NCBI RefSeq assembly: GCF_900142215.1
Contig: NZ_FRAC01000028.1
Span: 1-64,000, forward strand
DNA length: 64,000 nucleotides
Source of the DNA: Anaerocolumna jejuensis DSM 15929
GTDB lineage: Bacteria; Bacillota; Clostridia; Lachnospirales; Lachnospiraceae
Reading direction: 5' to 3'
The translations under genes were made by a program, and so were the position numbers. The stretch's first letter is position 1; each line of letters begins with the position of its first letter. Shown piece after piece: positions 24,962-34,589 of the stretch. The notes under the pieces were generated by a model. That model saw only the letters and a program-made list of their open reading frames with translations. It was not told the origin of the DNA and did not search any database.

Positions 24962-27227
24962 ATTAAAAAAGCAAAATAAATCAGATGCTGACAAAATGGC
25001 GTTCAAACTCCTGTGGTATTATTTGGTGATTCTTTTGGTTCCAACGATTTCTATTACAATTATCTATTTTACAGCAAGAGAAGCATTGATAGATGTCCAA
25101 AAAGAAAAGTCATATAGAATTCTGACAGATATGGTAAGTGATTTTGACAGAGAAATCGAAGGTATACGAAATATTGCGACTTATTTAAGCGAAGACGCTA
25201 AAATAATTGAGCTGTTAAAGAATGAAGATCAAAAACAGAGTATTTATTATGACATGTATAGAAATGTAGATAAATTTTCTATTTATACCTTAACTAACTC
25301 AATGGTTGAAGATATTTGTATATGGTTTGCAAATAAGGATTATATCATTAGCATTCCAAAGGTTATTCCAAAAACGGAACGAGGGATATCAACCTTATCC
25401 TCTTTCCAAGGAGAGAGCTGTGAAGAATTAGAAAATAATTTTTGTGGAAAATATCACTATATTCAAATGGAGCATGTCAAAGTAAAAGATGATAACAAAG
25501 ATTATTTGCATTATAGAATTATTCAATCTCTCCCCTATATTAATAATGGAGTATACAATGGAGCAATCATAATTTCATTAAATAATAAAGTAGTTAATAG
25601 TTTTCTAAAAAAAATTAGAAATGATAATAATAGCAGTGTTTTTTTAATTGATGAAGAGGGTAAGATTATTCAGAGCTTTCTAAACAATGAATATGAGTTG
25701 GATAACAAAGCGGTAATCGGGATGGATTATGCCAAAGTAAGCCAGAAACAGAAAAATGTAGTTACATATCAAGTAGAGTCCAAATTCTATTCCTGGTCTT
25801 TTGCTGTCATAACTCCGAAATCAGAATTAACGAAAAAAATCGGAACTGCTAAGTATTTTATGGTTTTTTTATACCTTATATCTATTTTGGCGGGTGTATT
25901 TATTTGTATCTATTATTGGTATCACAATAAAAAAACGGTAAATCAATATTACCGCTGCTCAGAGAATTTAGCAGTTAAGATTAATATATCCAGTACAGAA
26001 AAAGCACAAAATGAGAATCGGAGCTTCTGGAGGAGTCTGGAAACATTTTTAGATCAGGTAGAAGATCTTCAAGGTACATTGGACAAACAGCAGGAAATTG
26101 TACATAAGGAATGCATTCGAAAATTATTATTTGGTAAATATGAAAATATTCAAGAATTTAAAGAAGAAGTAGGAGACGGGGTGGAAAGCTTTTTGCAATA
26201 TCCGGCATATTATGTTGTGGTTGTAAGAGTCGAGTCTCAGCTATCCGGTGATTTCCTTATTTCGGACCTAAAATTTGAGGAAAAAGTGCAGAGCTATTTT
26301 GCATCAGAGTTGAAAATACAGCATTGGATTTATCCGATTGAACATTATTCCTATGCTATCATATTGGCTGATAATGATAACAGGAATATATTTGGTATAA
26401 AGGAAGAGCTGGGCAAACTAAATTTGTACAACCAGGGGATTAGTGGAAGTTTCATGGGTATCAGCCAGCGAGCTGACAATATACTAAAGTTGTCAGCGGC
26501 ATATGAGGAAGCAGTGCAAGTCTGTAAGAGCGCAAGCTTTTTCCAAATTCATGTACCATTAATTCGAGAAGAGGCAGAAGAAGAAATACGGGGAGCAGGG
26601 ATGTCATTGGAGGATGAGTTCCAATTAGAACAAACCCTCCTGTATGGCTCGGAGAATGATCTGGAGGCTATTTTACTTCAGATTAGGGAATTAAATTCAG
26701 AGCAAGTGCAGCATCTTTATTGGGTAACCCATATGATTAATATGCTTCAGTGCATCCTGGTTCGTTGCTTGAAAAAAGAAAGAGATGATTTTAGCAATCA
26801 ACTTATAACAAAGGCACAGAAGACAGAATGGCCGGATGAAATATTTGCACTTCTGCGTATTGCTAAACGGTACCAGATGAAGATTGCAGAAGAAAAAAAG
26901 GATAAAAAACGGGAAGAAATAAAACAGGAACTAGAAAGGATAATACAAAAGAATTATCCAAATATGAACTTTAATCTATTAATGGTTGCTGAAAGTATGA
27001 ATATACCTGAACAACGGCTTTATAAAGAGTTCAAATTATACTTTGATGTTACATTTAGTGATTACCTGGAAAATTTACGAATACAAAAAGCGAGTCAGTT
27101 GTTAATGGAAGGAATAGCAGTAAAAGAAGTTGCTGTTCAAGTGGGATATGGAAGTGACTATTCATTTAGACGAGCATTTAAGCGAATTACAGGTACGATT
27201 CCAAGTACTTATCTCAAGATAAAATAA
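24954..27227 (+). CDS. membrane-bound AraC-family regulator with extracellular sensor
   Basis: 757 aa. Helix 1 (about 20-42), an extracellular double-Cache-like sensor (about 45-295), helix 2 (about 300-320), a cytoplasmic linker, and a C-terminal AraC double HTH (about 655-757; MVAESMNIPEQRLYKEFKLY; VQVGYGSDYSFRRAFKRITG). Sensor and activator are one polypeptide, with no kinase or receiver domain. It faces the adjacent oligosaccharide transporter operon, which it most likely activates. Confidence 0.9.
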   Translation: MNKLKKQNKSDADKMAFKLLWYYLVILLVPTISITIIYFTAREALIDVQKEKSYRILTDMVSDFDREIEGIRNIATYLSEDAKIIELLKNEDQKQSIYYDMYRNVDKFSIYTLTNSMVEDICIWFANKDYIISIPKVIPKTERGISTLSSFQGESCEELENNFCGKYHYIQMEHVKVKDDNKDYLHYRIIQSLPYINNGVYNGAIIISLNNKVVNSFLKKIRNDNNSSVFLIDEEGKIIQSFLNNEYELDNKAVIGMDYAKVSQKQKNVVTYQVESKFYSWSFAVITPKSELTKKIGTAKYFMVFLYLISILAGVFICIYYWYHNKKTVNQYYRCSENLAVKINISSTEKAQNENRSFWRSLETFLDQVEDLQGTLDKQQEIVHKECIRKLLFGKYENIQEFKEEVGDGVESFLQYPAYYVVVVRVESQLSGDFLISDLKFEEKVQSYFASELKIQHWIYPIEHYSYAIILADNDNRNIFGIKEELGKLNLYNQGISGSFMGISQRADNILKLSAAYEEAVQVCKSASFFQIHVPLIREEAEEEIRGAGMSLEDEFQLEQTLLYGSENDLEAILLQIRELNSEQVQHLYWVTHMINMLQCILVRCLKKERDDFSNQLITKAQKTEWPDEIFALLRIAKRYQMKIAEEKKDKKREEIKQELERIIQKNYPNMNFNLLMVAESMNIPEQRLYKEFKLYFDVTFSDYLENLRIQKASQLLMEGIAVKEVAVQVGYGSDYSFRRAFKRITGTIPSTYLKIK

Positions 27228-27265
27228 AGAAAAATATATATAATAAAAGGGTATTCTATAAATAG

Positions 27266-27298
27266 AGGCTGGTATGTTTACTGGCCTTATTTTTTTAT
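27266..27298 (+). terminator. terminator after the AraC regulator
   Basis: AGGCTGGTA (27266-27274) pairs with TACTGGCCT (27279-27287) with two G-T pairs, then TATTTTTTT. Confidence 0.7.
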
Positions 27299-27376
27299 TA
27301 TCATGCTATTTTGCTTGTTTTCAGCAATTAAAAGTGCATAAAATCAAAAAATGTATGGCTTATTAAAAAGTGTTTG

Positions 27377-27405
27377 TTGTTTAATGTGTATAAAAATGGT
27401 ATAAA
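27377..27405 (+). promoter_or_regulatory. putative promoter of the second transporter operon
   Basis: TTGTTT (27377-27382), 17-bp spacer, TATAAA (27400-27405). The weak -35 would suit an activator-dependent promoter. The leader to the start codon is about 105 nt. Confidence 0.4.
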
Positions 27406-27520
27406 AAAAGTGTAATTGTTATAGAAAATAACGAAGTAAGGATGGGTTACTGCAGGAACCTGTTCTGAAAAAGAATCATCGCCTATTGTTAAATGAAAAT
27501 TATTAAAAAGGAGAAAGTTT

Positions 27521-29206
27521 ATGAAAAGTTTATTAAAGAAATTTACTGCAGTAACACTAAGTATTGTTATGGTATTAGGAATGACAGCATGTAAGGAAAA
27601 GAGTTCATCGACAGTAAGCCAGGAGATAACATTAACAGATTCAGGTACATATCCAATTGTCGCAGACGGAAAAAATATAACATTAACATGCTTTACAATG
27701 ACCATGCCTAATGTTGAGGACCTTCAGACCAATGATTTCACAAAATTCTTAGAAGAAAAGACTGGTATCCATATTGAATTTGAAACAGGAACAAGAGATG
27801 ACTGGGAAGATAAATTAAATATGTCCTTACAATCAGGTGATTACCCGGATATTATTATGGGTGTAAGTCCAAATATTGCAAAGTACGGCGTTAAAGAAGG
27901 AATCTTTATTAAATTGGATAACTATATTAACGAGAAAAATACACCCAACTATTACAGTATGTTTAAAGATAATTTGGATTTAAGCCGTGAATCCGATGGA
28001 AGTATCTATTCTTTATTATCTACCAATGATTGCTATCATTGCTCGTATGGTAGAAAAATGTGGATTAATACAAAGTACTTAGCTGATATGGGATGTGAAA
28101 TCCCGCAGACAACGCAGGAATTCTATGACGTATGTAAGAAATTCCTTGAATATAAACCAAATGGAATTGCAATTGGTGGTACTGCTCCTGGTGCAGGCTG
28201 GTATTCGACCTTCCAGGAATGGTTAATGGGTTCTTTTTTACTTAGCCCAAGCAAATCTTATACCTTAAATGTTAATGATATGACAGCAGTAAACAAAGAA
28301 GGAAAAATTGTAACTGCAGCTACAGATGACAGATATAAAAAGTATCTTGAGTATTGTAATTCTTTATATAAGCTTGGCGCTATCTATGATGGTGATTTTA
28401 CACAGACACAGGAGCAGTTAAAGACAATTGTTAATCAGGAGGATGCTCCTGTATTATGCTTCCCGGAAGGAACGATTTCCGATTATATCGATTCTGCAGC
28501 GAATCCGGACCTTTACAAACAGTATGCTACTTTATCACCACTGGAAGGACCTGATGGTACAAGGCTTACTTCTTATTTTAAATATTCAGCAATTTCAAGT
28601 GGTAATTTCTGTATAACAGATAAGTGCAAGAATCCTGAAGCAGCATTACGCTGGGTTGACTTTTTCTACTCAAAAACAGGCGACCTTTGTTCACAGTATG
28701 GTGCGGATGAGGGTGTCGACTGGAAATTAAATCCGGAAGGTAAAGTTGGATTAAATGGAGAACCAGCATTATACGAAGTATTAAATCCTTATTCTGCTGA
28801 AACACAGAATCATGACTGGCAGGACATTGGTATCCGCGTTGCTCCTGCTGCTTACAGATTAGGCCAGGCCGTTGATCCGAATATTGATCCTTATGCGCCG
28901 GAAGGACTTGAGAAACTTTTATATGATTCATCTAAAAAAGACTATGAGCCATATACACAAAATGAGTCGAATTCTGATCTGGATATGATACCGGAATTAA
29001 AAATAACAGATGAAGAATCTACGAATGTATCTACTATTGCAGTAGAGGTTGAAAAAATCATTACGGAGTCATCAGTAGGATTCATTACAGGAGCAAAAGA
29101 TATCAATACGGAGTGGGACAGCTATAAAAATTCTTTGGATAAATCGGGACTAAAAACATTATTAGATACCTATCAGGCTGCTTATGACAGAATGATGAAG
29201 AAATAG
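27521..29206 (+). CDS. oligosaccharide ABC transporter substrate-binding lipoprotein
   Basis: 561 aa with a signal peptide ending in lipobox LGMTAC (Cys about 24). A solute-binding protein of the LplA/family 1 type: FTMTMPNVEDLQTNDFTKFL and GDYPDIIMGVSPN in the N-lobe, CKNPEAALRWVDFFYS in the C-lobe. AAAAGGAG lies before the ATG. Its operon partners point to a fucose-containing oligosaccharide as ligand; that is inference. Confidence 0.92.
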   Translation: MKSLLKKFTAVTLSIVMVLGMTACKEKSSSTVSQEITLTDSGTYPIVADGKNITLTCFTMTMPNVEDLQTNDFTKFLEEKTGIHIEFETGTRDDWEDKLNMSLQSGDYPDIIMGVSPNIAKYGVKEGIFIKLDNYINEKNTPNYYSMFKDNLDLSRESDGSIYSLLSTNDCYHCSYGRKMWINTKYLADMGCEIPQTTQEFYDVCKKFLEYKPNGIAIGGTAPGAGWYSTFQEWLMGSFLLSPSKSYTLNVNDMTAVNKEGKIVTAATDDRYKKYLEYCNSLYKLGAIYDGDFTQTQEQLKTIVNQEDAPVLCFPEGTISDYIDSAANPDLYKQYATLSPLEGPDGTRLTSYFKYSAISSGNFCITDKCKNPEAALRWVDFFYSKTGDLCSQYGADEGVDWKLNPEGKVGLNGEPALYEVLNPYSAETQNHDWQDIGIRVAPAAYRLGQAVDPNIDPYAPEGLEKLLYDSSKKDYEPYTQNESNSDLDMIPELKITDEESTNVSTIAVEVEKIITESSVGFITGAKDINTEWDSYKNSLDKSGLKTLLDTYQAAYDRMMKK

Positions 29207-29220
29207 GGGGAATAAGAAGA

Positions 29221-29251
29221 GATAAGCTGCTGTCAACTGCAGCAGCTTATC
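29221..29251 (+). promoter_or_regulatory. intercistronic hairpin between binding protein and permease
   Basis: A perfect 12-bp stem: GATAAGCTGCTG (29221-29232) with CAGCAGCTTATC (29240-29251), followed by CGAAAGGAG and no T run. Same position and type as the hairpin at 16309, but unrelated in sequence. Confidence 0.7.
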
Positions 29252-29267
29252 CGAAAGGAGAATAGCC

Positions 29268-30173
29268 TTGAAACATAAGAGCAAATTAGGAAAATCCAAT
29301 TGGCAATTTTGGCTCATTATTAGTATTCCTCTGTTATACGCAATTGTTTTTGCTTATATTCCAATGGGCGGAATTTTAATGGCGTTTAAAGATTATAGTA
29401 TTAGAAAAGGAATTTTGGGGAGCGACTGGGTCGGATTAAAATATTTCATACAATTTTTATCATCTACTTCCAGTATTAAGGTTATTATGAATACGCTGAT
29501 ACTGGGTGTGTATACTCTTGTTGTTAATTTTCCATTTCCAATTATTTTGGCAATAATGTTAAATGAAATCAAATGTGTGAGGTTTAAGAAAACCGTTCAG
29601 ATGGTTACTTACGCACCATATTTTATTTCTACGGTTGTTATGGTAGGTATGATGATGCAGATGATGGACCTCCGTACGGGCATCTTCAATATTTTTTTAC
29701 AAAAATTTGGTTTTAAGCCAATTAACTTTTTCGGTGATGTGTCATTATTTAGACATCTATATGTATGGAGCGGCTTGTGGCAAACCATAGGTTATTCTTC
29801 CATAATCTATATAGCAGCACTTTCCGGTGTAAGCACAGAACTAAAGGAGGCTGCAATGATGGATGGTGCAAGCCGTATGCAGAAAATCTGGCATGTAGAC
29901 TTACCAGGTATCTTACCTACTATTGTTATAATGTTGATTTTCAGCTGTGGTAATATTGTAAATATCGGATTAGATAAGGTTTATCTGATGCAAAACAGTC
30001 TAAATGCAGATGTATCAGAGGTAATATCTACCTTTGTCTATAAAGTGGGGGTTGTAAATGCAGATTTTGGATTTTCAACCGCATCGGGTCTGTTTCAATC
30101 TATAGTAAGTTTTACCCTGCTAATTGCAGTGAATAAGCTTAGCAAAATAGTAACTGAAACAAGCTTGTGGTAA
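29268..30173 (+). CDS. ABC sugar transporter permease, LplB type
   Basis: 301 aa, six helices, N-terminal LLYAIVFAYIPMGGILMAFK and EAA loop KEAAMMDGASRMQKIWHVDL. The start is TTG 29268, with AAAGGAG 7 bp upstream; no ATG fits. It assembles with the following permease. Confidence 0.92.
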   Translation: MKHKSKLGKSNWQFWLIISIPLLYAIVFAYIPMGGILMAFKDYSIRKGILGSDWVGLKYFIQFLSSTSSIKVIMNTLILGVYTLVVNFPFPIILAIMLNEIKCVRFKKTVQMVTYAPYFISTVVMVGMMMQMMDLRTGIFNIFLQKFGFKPINFFGDVSLFRHLYVWSGLWQTIGYSSIIYIAALSGVSTELKEAAMMDGASRMQKIWHVDLPGILPTIVIMLIFSCGNIVNIGLDKVYLMQNSLNADVSEVISTFVYKVGVVNADFGFSTASGLFQSIVSFTLLIAVNKLSKIVTETSLW

Positions 30174-30185
30174 AGGAGGAGAATA

Positions 30186-31082
30186 ATGAACAATAAATTC
30201 AAAAATCAAAACAATAAAGATAAGATCTTTATTGTGATTATATATGCACTTTTAGTAATGTTATTTGTCATTGTTGCTTATCCTCTAATCTATATAGTCA
30301 GTGCTTCTTTCTCGGACCCACAAGCTGTTATTAGTGGAAAAGTTGTACTTCTCCCGGTATCACCGACACTTAGAGGGTATGCGGCAGTGTTTAAAAATCA
30401 TAAAATTGTTACAGGATTTATAAATTCCATTTCATACATGGTTATTGGTACGCTTGTGAATATTGTTATGACGATATTATGTGCATATCCACTATCCAGA
30501 AAAGAGTTTACTGCGAGAAATAAACTGGCAGCAATCTTTGTATTTACCATGTATTTTAGTGGCGGGTTAGTACCTTCTTATATTTTGGTAAACAAATTAG
30601 GACTGATTAACACACCACTTGCAATGATTATTCCAAGTGCAATGTCCACGTATAATATGATTATCTGCCGCACATATATGCAAAACTCTATTCCGGATGA
30701 ATTGTATGAAGCAGGTCAGATAGATGGTTGTACACCCTGGAAATATTTAAAGAGGATAGTAATACCACTTTGCAAACCAATTATAGCAGTATTGGTTCTG
30801 TATTATGGAGTTGCAAAATGGAACAATTACTTTGATGCAATGCTGTATATAAAGAAGGATTCTTTACAACCTTTAACAATTATTATGCGTGAAATATTGA
30901 TACAGAATAAGATAGATTATACAATGATCAGTGATGTAAAGACGGCATCAGAGATGCAAGGTCTGACACAATTACTTAAATATTCGACCATAGTCGTGGC
31001 ATCTGTACCCGTTCTTCTTATATATCCATTTGTACAGAAGCATTTTGTAAAAGGTGTAATGATAGGAGCCGTGAAAGGCTAA
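30186..31082 (+). CDS. ABC sugar transporter permease, LplC/YtcP type
   Basis: 298 aa, six helices, EAA loop YEAGQIDGCTPWKYLKRIVI, tail FVQKHFVKGVMIGAVKG. AAAGGAGGAG is 5 bp before the ATG. Its stop codon is immediately followed by the hairpin-plus-tail repeat. Confidence 0.92.
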   Translation: MNNKFKNQNNKDKIFIVIIYALLVMLFVIVAYPLIYIVSASFSDPQAVISGKVVLLPVSPTLRGYAAVFKNHKIVTGFINSISYMVIGTLVNIVMTILCAYPLSRKEFTARNKLAAIFVFTMYFSGGLVPSYILVNKLGLINTPLAMIIPSAMSTYNMIICRTYMQNSIPDELYEAGQIDGCTPWKYLKRIVIPLCKPIIAVLVLYYGVAKWNNYFDAMLYIKKDSLQPLTIIMREILIQNKIDYTMISDVKTASEMQGLTQLLKYSTIVVASVPVLLIYPFVQKHFVKGVMIGAVKG

Positions 31083-31083
31083 G

Positions 31084-31184
31084 TTTGAAAATTACAAAAC
31101 AATTTTCAAACACAAGATTGTGCCTGCGAAATCCTCGGCCCAATCTTGCGGTGCGTTGGGAAGGTATGGTGGCTAAGTATGAAA
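31084..31184 (+). repeat. hairpin-plus-tail repeat, copy A
   Basis: Perfect inverted repeat TTTGAAAATT (31084-31093)/AATTTTCAAA (31101-31110). A conserved tail follows: ACAAGATTGTGCCTGCGAAA then TCCTC, with inner inverted repeat CAAGATTG (31113-31120)/CAATCTTG (31141-31148), then GGGAAGGTATGG. The tail reappears at 36679-36735, while the first stem has a different sequence there. It runs into the cutC start codon. Confidence 0.75.
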
Positions 31185-31928
31185 AATCAAATTTTGGAAT
31201 GTTGTGTTGATTCACTTGAATCAGCACTTAATGCTCAAAGTGGGCGGGCAGATAGACTTGAACTATGCCAAAACCTTATAATTGGTGGTACTACTCCGTC
31301 GCAATCCCTATTTGAAGAAGTAAAAAAGCATGCCGATATTAAAATTCATGTATTAATCAGGCCAAGGTATGGTGACTTTTGCTACTCTGATTATGAAATC
31401 GAGATGATACGCAGAGATATCTGCATTTTCTCAGAGCTGGGGGCTGATGGCGTCGTAATTGGAGCATTGAATCCTGATGGAACTCTTAATCTGCCTGCCA
31501 TGAGAATGTTTATAGAAGAAGCTGCAGGAATGTCTGTGACGTTACACAGAGCATTTGATATGTGTAAAGAGCCGCTTGATACACTAGAAGCTGCAATAGC
31601 ATTAAAAATTAATACCATACTTACTTCAGGTCATGAAAATAACTGTATGAAGGGTGCCCCCATGTTACAGAAGTTAGTACAGCAGGCAGACGGAAGAATT
31701 GATATTTTAGCTGGCGGTGGTGTGGATGCGGAAGTGATTAAAAAACTATATTCTATTACTGGATGTACCAGCTATCATATGTCAGGGAAATGCGTATTAC
31801 AAAGTAAAATGCAATATCGTAATCCAAAGGTGAATATGGGTCTTCCATTCTTGAGTGAATATGAAATATATCAAACAGATGAAGGCAAAATCTGTGCAGC
31901 AAGACAGGTATTGGATAGCTTAAAATAA
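31179..31928 (+). CDS. cutC: CutC-family protein
   Basis: 249 aa covering a CutC TIM barrel: ECCVDSLESALNAQSGRADR, RLELCQNLIIGGTTPS, LIRPRYGDFCYSD, DGVVIGALNPDG, VTLHRAFDMC, ILTSGH and ILAGGGVD are family strand motifs. CutC was named for copper homeostasis, but its enzymatic role is unsettled, and many Firmicutes homologues lie among sugar genes, as here. The longer frame from 31146 begins inside the repeat; ATG 31179 starts at the family N-terminus. The ribosome site is weak (GGGAAGG, about 13 bp away). Confidence 0.88.
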   Translation: MKNQILECCVDSLESALNAQSGRADRLELCQNLIIGGTTPSQSLFEEVKKHADIKIHVLIRPRYGDFCYSDYEIEMIRRDICIFSELGADGVVIGALNPDGTLNLPAMRMFIEEAAGMSVTLHRAFDMCKEPLDTLEAAIALKINTILTSGHENNCMKGAPMLQKLVQQADGRIDILAGGGVDAEVIKKLYSITGCTSYHMSGKCVLQSKMQYRNPKVNMGLPFLSEYEIYQTDEGKICAARQVLDSLK

Positions 31929-31950
31929 ATTACTGAAAAGAGGATTGGCT

Positions 31951-34497
31951 ATGTTTTCGGAAAAAATCAGAATGAAAATAGAAGAACCATTTCTGCAGCA
32001 AATGCATCATCTTGAAGAGCTGTCCGGAGAAGTTTTTACATATTTGCAGAAATGTGATAGAGATATTGCAGATGCAATTAAGTGGCTTTATGCTGCAATG
32101 CCTGTTAGTGATGCAGTAGATTATCCATTTTATCTTATATTGGAATATGCAGAACATGGAGTGTTTTTGTATCACCATGGACCATTTGCAAATAAAATTC
32201 CCTTAGAAATATTTTTGAATTATGTTTTGCTTCACCGTGTAAACAATGAAGACATAGTATCATGCCGAAAATATTTCTATGAATTGCTTCATAAAGAGAT
32301 TGAAAATTGTGATATGACAGAAGCTGCTAAGAGAATAAATTACTGGTGTGCACAAGAAGTAACATATCGGGCAAGTGACGAGCGCACCATATCTGCAATT
32401 ACTGCATATCGCAGCGGATTTGGCAGATGTGGTGAAGAGTCAACCTTTGCGGTTTCGGTTTTCCGTGGGTTGGGAATTCCGGCAAGACAGGTATATGTAC
32501 CTTTATGGTCACATTGTGATGATAATCATGCCTGGGTCGAGGTCTGGTGCGATGGAGGATGGCATTATCTGGGGGCTTGTGAACCAGAGGAGATTCTGGA
32601 TAAAGGCTGGTTTACCAATGCTGCATCCAGAGCTATGATGATTCATTCCAGATGGTTTGGACTAACCCAGCCGCAGGATGCAATTGTAGGTAAAAAAGGA
32701 ATTGCGACGATTATAAATCATTTACAATGGTATGCGCAGGTTAAAGAAATAACAATAAAAGTTCAAGATGAGAAGAAGCAGCCTTGTGCAGGTGTTACGG
32801 TTTGTTATGAGGTTCTGAATTATTCGGAATTTGGGAATGTTGCGGCTACAACAACGGATCAGATGGGACAGACAAGTATTATGACTGGGCTGGGAAGTAT
32901 CCATATTTCTGCTCATGTTGGGGAGCTGTATGCAGATTACCTGATGAACACGCAGAAGGAGGAGCAATGCATATTAATATTGGAGTCCATAAAGACAAAG
33001 CTGGATACCTGGAAAGAGCGGGAGTTAATAGCACCGATTGACTGTGTTCCTTCTCCGGTAGTTTTGACAAAAGAAGAAAAACGCCGAAATGAGCAAAGAC
33101 TGAATGAAGCTGCACAAAAGCGACGGAATAAAATTACACAGTTCTATAAAACAGAAGAAGCCAAGGAAGTGGCTGCTGATTTTAGTGGCTATAAAGAAGA
33201 AGTCCTGTTAATATTAAAAAAAGCATCTGGTAATTTTTCGGAGATCAAAGATTACCTCCATAGAATAAAAGAACAGAAACTCGATGTAGCTATGGGTATT
33301 CAGCTTTTATTGACTTTAAGTGACAAGGATTATCTGGATGTAAAGGCGGATATGCTCCTAAATCACTTAAAAGCAATCGCCAGATATAAAGATTCCTATC
33401 CGGAAGATATTTTTACTTCTTATATCCTTTGCCCCCGTGTACAATTTGAACGTTTAACAGATGATGTGGGATTTCTGAAGCATTATCTGCAGGATAAGAA
33501 AGAAATATTGCAGATGGATCCCAAAGATATATGGAACTATATTGATAAACAGATTGTCTCCATACCTGAAAAGGAATACGGACAGCTCATTACTTCTATA
33601 ACCGGTTGTTTCAAGTCAGGGGTTGGAAGCAGGTTATCAAAAGAGATATTAAGCATTCGAATTCTTCGATATTCTGGGATACCGGCTCGGATGAATCCAA
33701 TCGATGGAACGATGGAATATTATTCAAATGGTGAATTTGTTCCGGTCGAAAATAAAAAATTACTGGCTAAGTCTTGTGTTATGTTTGAAGGTGATAGCAA
33801 TACTAAGTGGAAATATTCACAAAATTGGAGCCTCGGAAAATGGAGCGAAAATGGCTTTCAAACGCTGCAATTATATGGGGATATTACCACTGATAAATTA
33901 GGCGCATTGGATTTGGAAGACGGAATTTATCGTGTAATTACATCCAATAGACTGCCAAACGGGAATATTTTTGCAAAAGAAAATTGCTTTGAAGTAAATG
34001 GCGGGCAAGATACAAGGATTGAATTATCCATGAAGCAGGCCGAACTTTCACAAATGCTGGAGGAAATTGAACTTCCCGATTTTGAATTACAATGGGAGCA
34101 GCAGGAGGTATCAGCAAGGGAACTGGCAGGCTCACCTAAAATGCTGTTTCTTTGGTTAGAGGTGAATCGAGAGCCAACGGAACATATCTTAAATGAGCTA
34201 TATGAGATATCAGACCAAATTAATAAATTAGGAACAAAAATTTATTTTGTATTAAAAAAGGAAGAAGATTTGCAGGATGTGACTTTTAACAGAACGATAA
34301 AAGTATTGGAAAACGTTGAGATTGTTTTTAATTCATCAAAAACAAACGCACAGATTCTGGCAAGAAGGATGTATGTAGATCCAGATAAGCTGCCATTAAT
34401 TATAGTTATAAAAGAAGGCTTTCTGGGAACATATGCAACAAGTGGATATAATGTTGGAACAGCAGATATGCTTATGCGTATCTTAAATGCGGACTAG
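31951..34497 (+). CDS. cytoplasmic transglutaminase-like protein with C-terminal thioredoxin-like domain
   Basis: 848 aa with no signal peptide. The transglutaminase core lies at about 145-215, with Cys in GFGRCGEESTF, His in DDNHAWVEVW and the third acidic position in LGACEPEE. A beta-sandwich of the carboxypeptidase-regulatory kind follows (about 260-330; TIKVQDEKKQPCAGVTVCYE), then a helical region, another possible beta domain (about 650-700), and a C-terminal thioredoxin-like fold (about 725-848; KMLFLWLEVNREPTEHILNE) lacking CxxC. In such proteins the core usually acts as an amidase or peptidase. Its place between CutC and a fucosidase suggests trimming of peptide from glycopeptides, which is inference. 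ATG 31951 follows AAGAGGA. Confidence 0.75.
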   Translation: MFSEKIRMKIEEPFLQQMHHLEELSGEVFTYLQKCDRDIADAIKWLYAAMPVSDAVDYPFYLILEYAEHGVFLYHHGPFANKIPLEIFLNYVLLHRVNNEDIVSCRKYFYELLHKEIENCDMTEAAKRINYWCAQEVTYRASDERTISAITAYRSGFGRCGEESTFAVSVFRGLGIPARQVYVPLWSHCDDNHAWVEVWCDGGWHYLGACEPEEILDKGWFTNAASRAMMIHSRWFGLTQPQDAIVGKKGIATIINHLQWYAQVKEITIKVQDEKKQPCAGVTVCYEVLNYSEFGNVAATTTDQMGQTSIMTGLGSIHISAHVGELYADYLMNTQKEEQCILILESIKTKLDTWKERELIAPIDCVPSPVVLTKEEKRRNEQRLNEAAQKRRNKITQFYKTEEAKEVAADFSGYKEEVLLILKKASGNFSEIKDYLHRIKEQKLDVAMGIQLLLTLSDKDYLDVKADMLLNHLKAIARYKDSYPEDIFTSYILCPRVQFERLTDDVGFLKHYLQDKKEILQMDPKDIWNYIDKQIVSIPEKEYGQLITSITGCFKSGVGSRLSKEILSIRILRYSGIPARMNPIDGTMEYYSNGEFVPVENKKLLAKSCVMFEGDSNTKWKYSQNWSLGKWSENGFQTLQLYGDITTDKLGALDLEDGIYRVITSNRLPNGNIFAKENCFEVNGGQDTRIELSMKQAELSQMLEEIELPDFELQWEQQEVSARELAGSPKMLFLWLEVNREPTEHILNELYEISDQINKLGTKIYFVLKKEEDLQDVTFNRTIKVLENVEIVFNSSKTNAQILARRMYVDPDKLPLIIVIKEGFLGTYATSGYNVGTADMLMRILNAD

Positions 34498-34589
34498 GAG
34501 TCTCAGAAAGAAAAAGGATTACAACAAATACAGGTCTGGGCTTATTCTATTTTTAAATAAATTATAAATGAAAGGTATGGGTGTTAAAA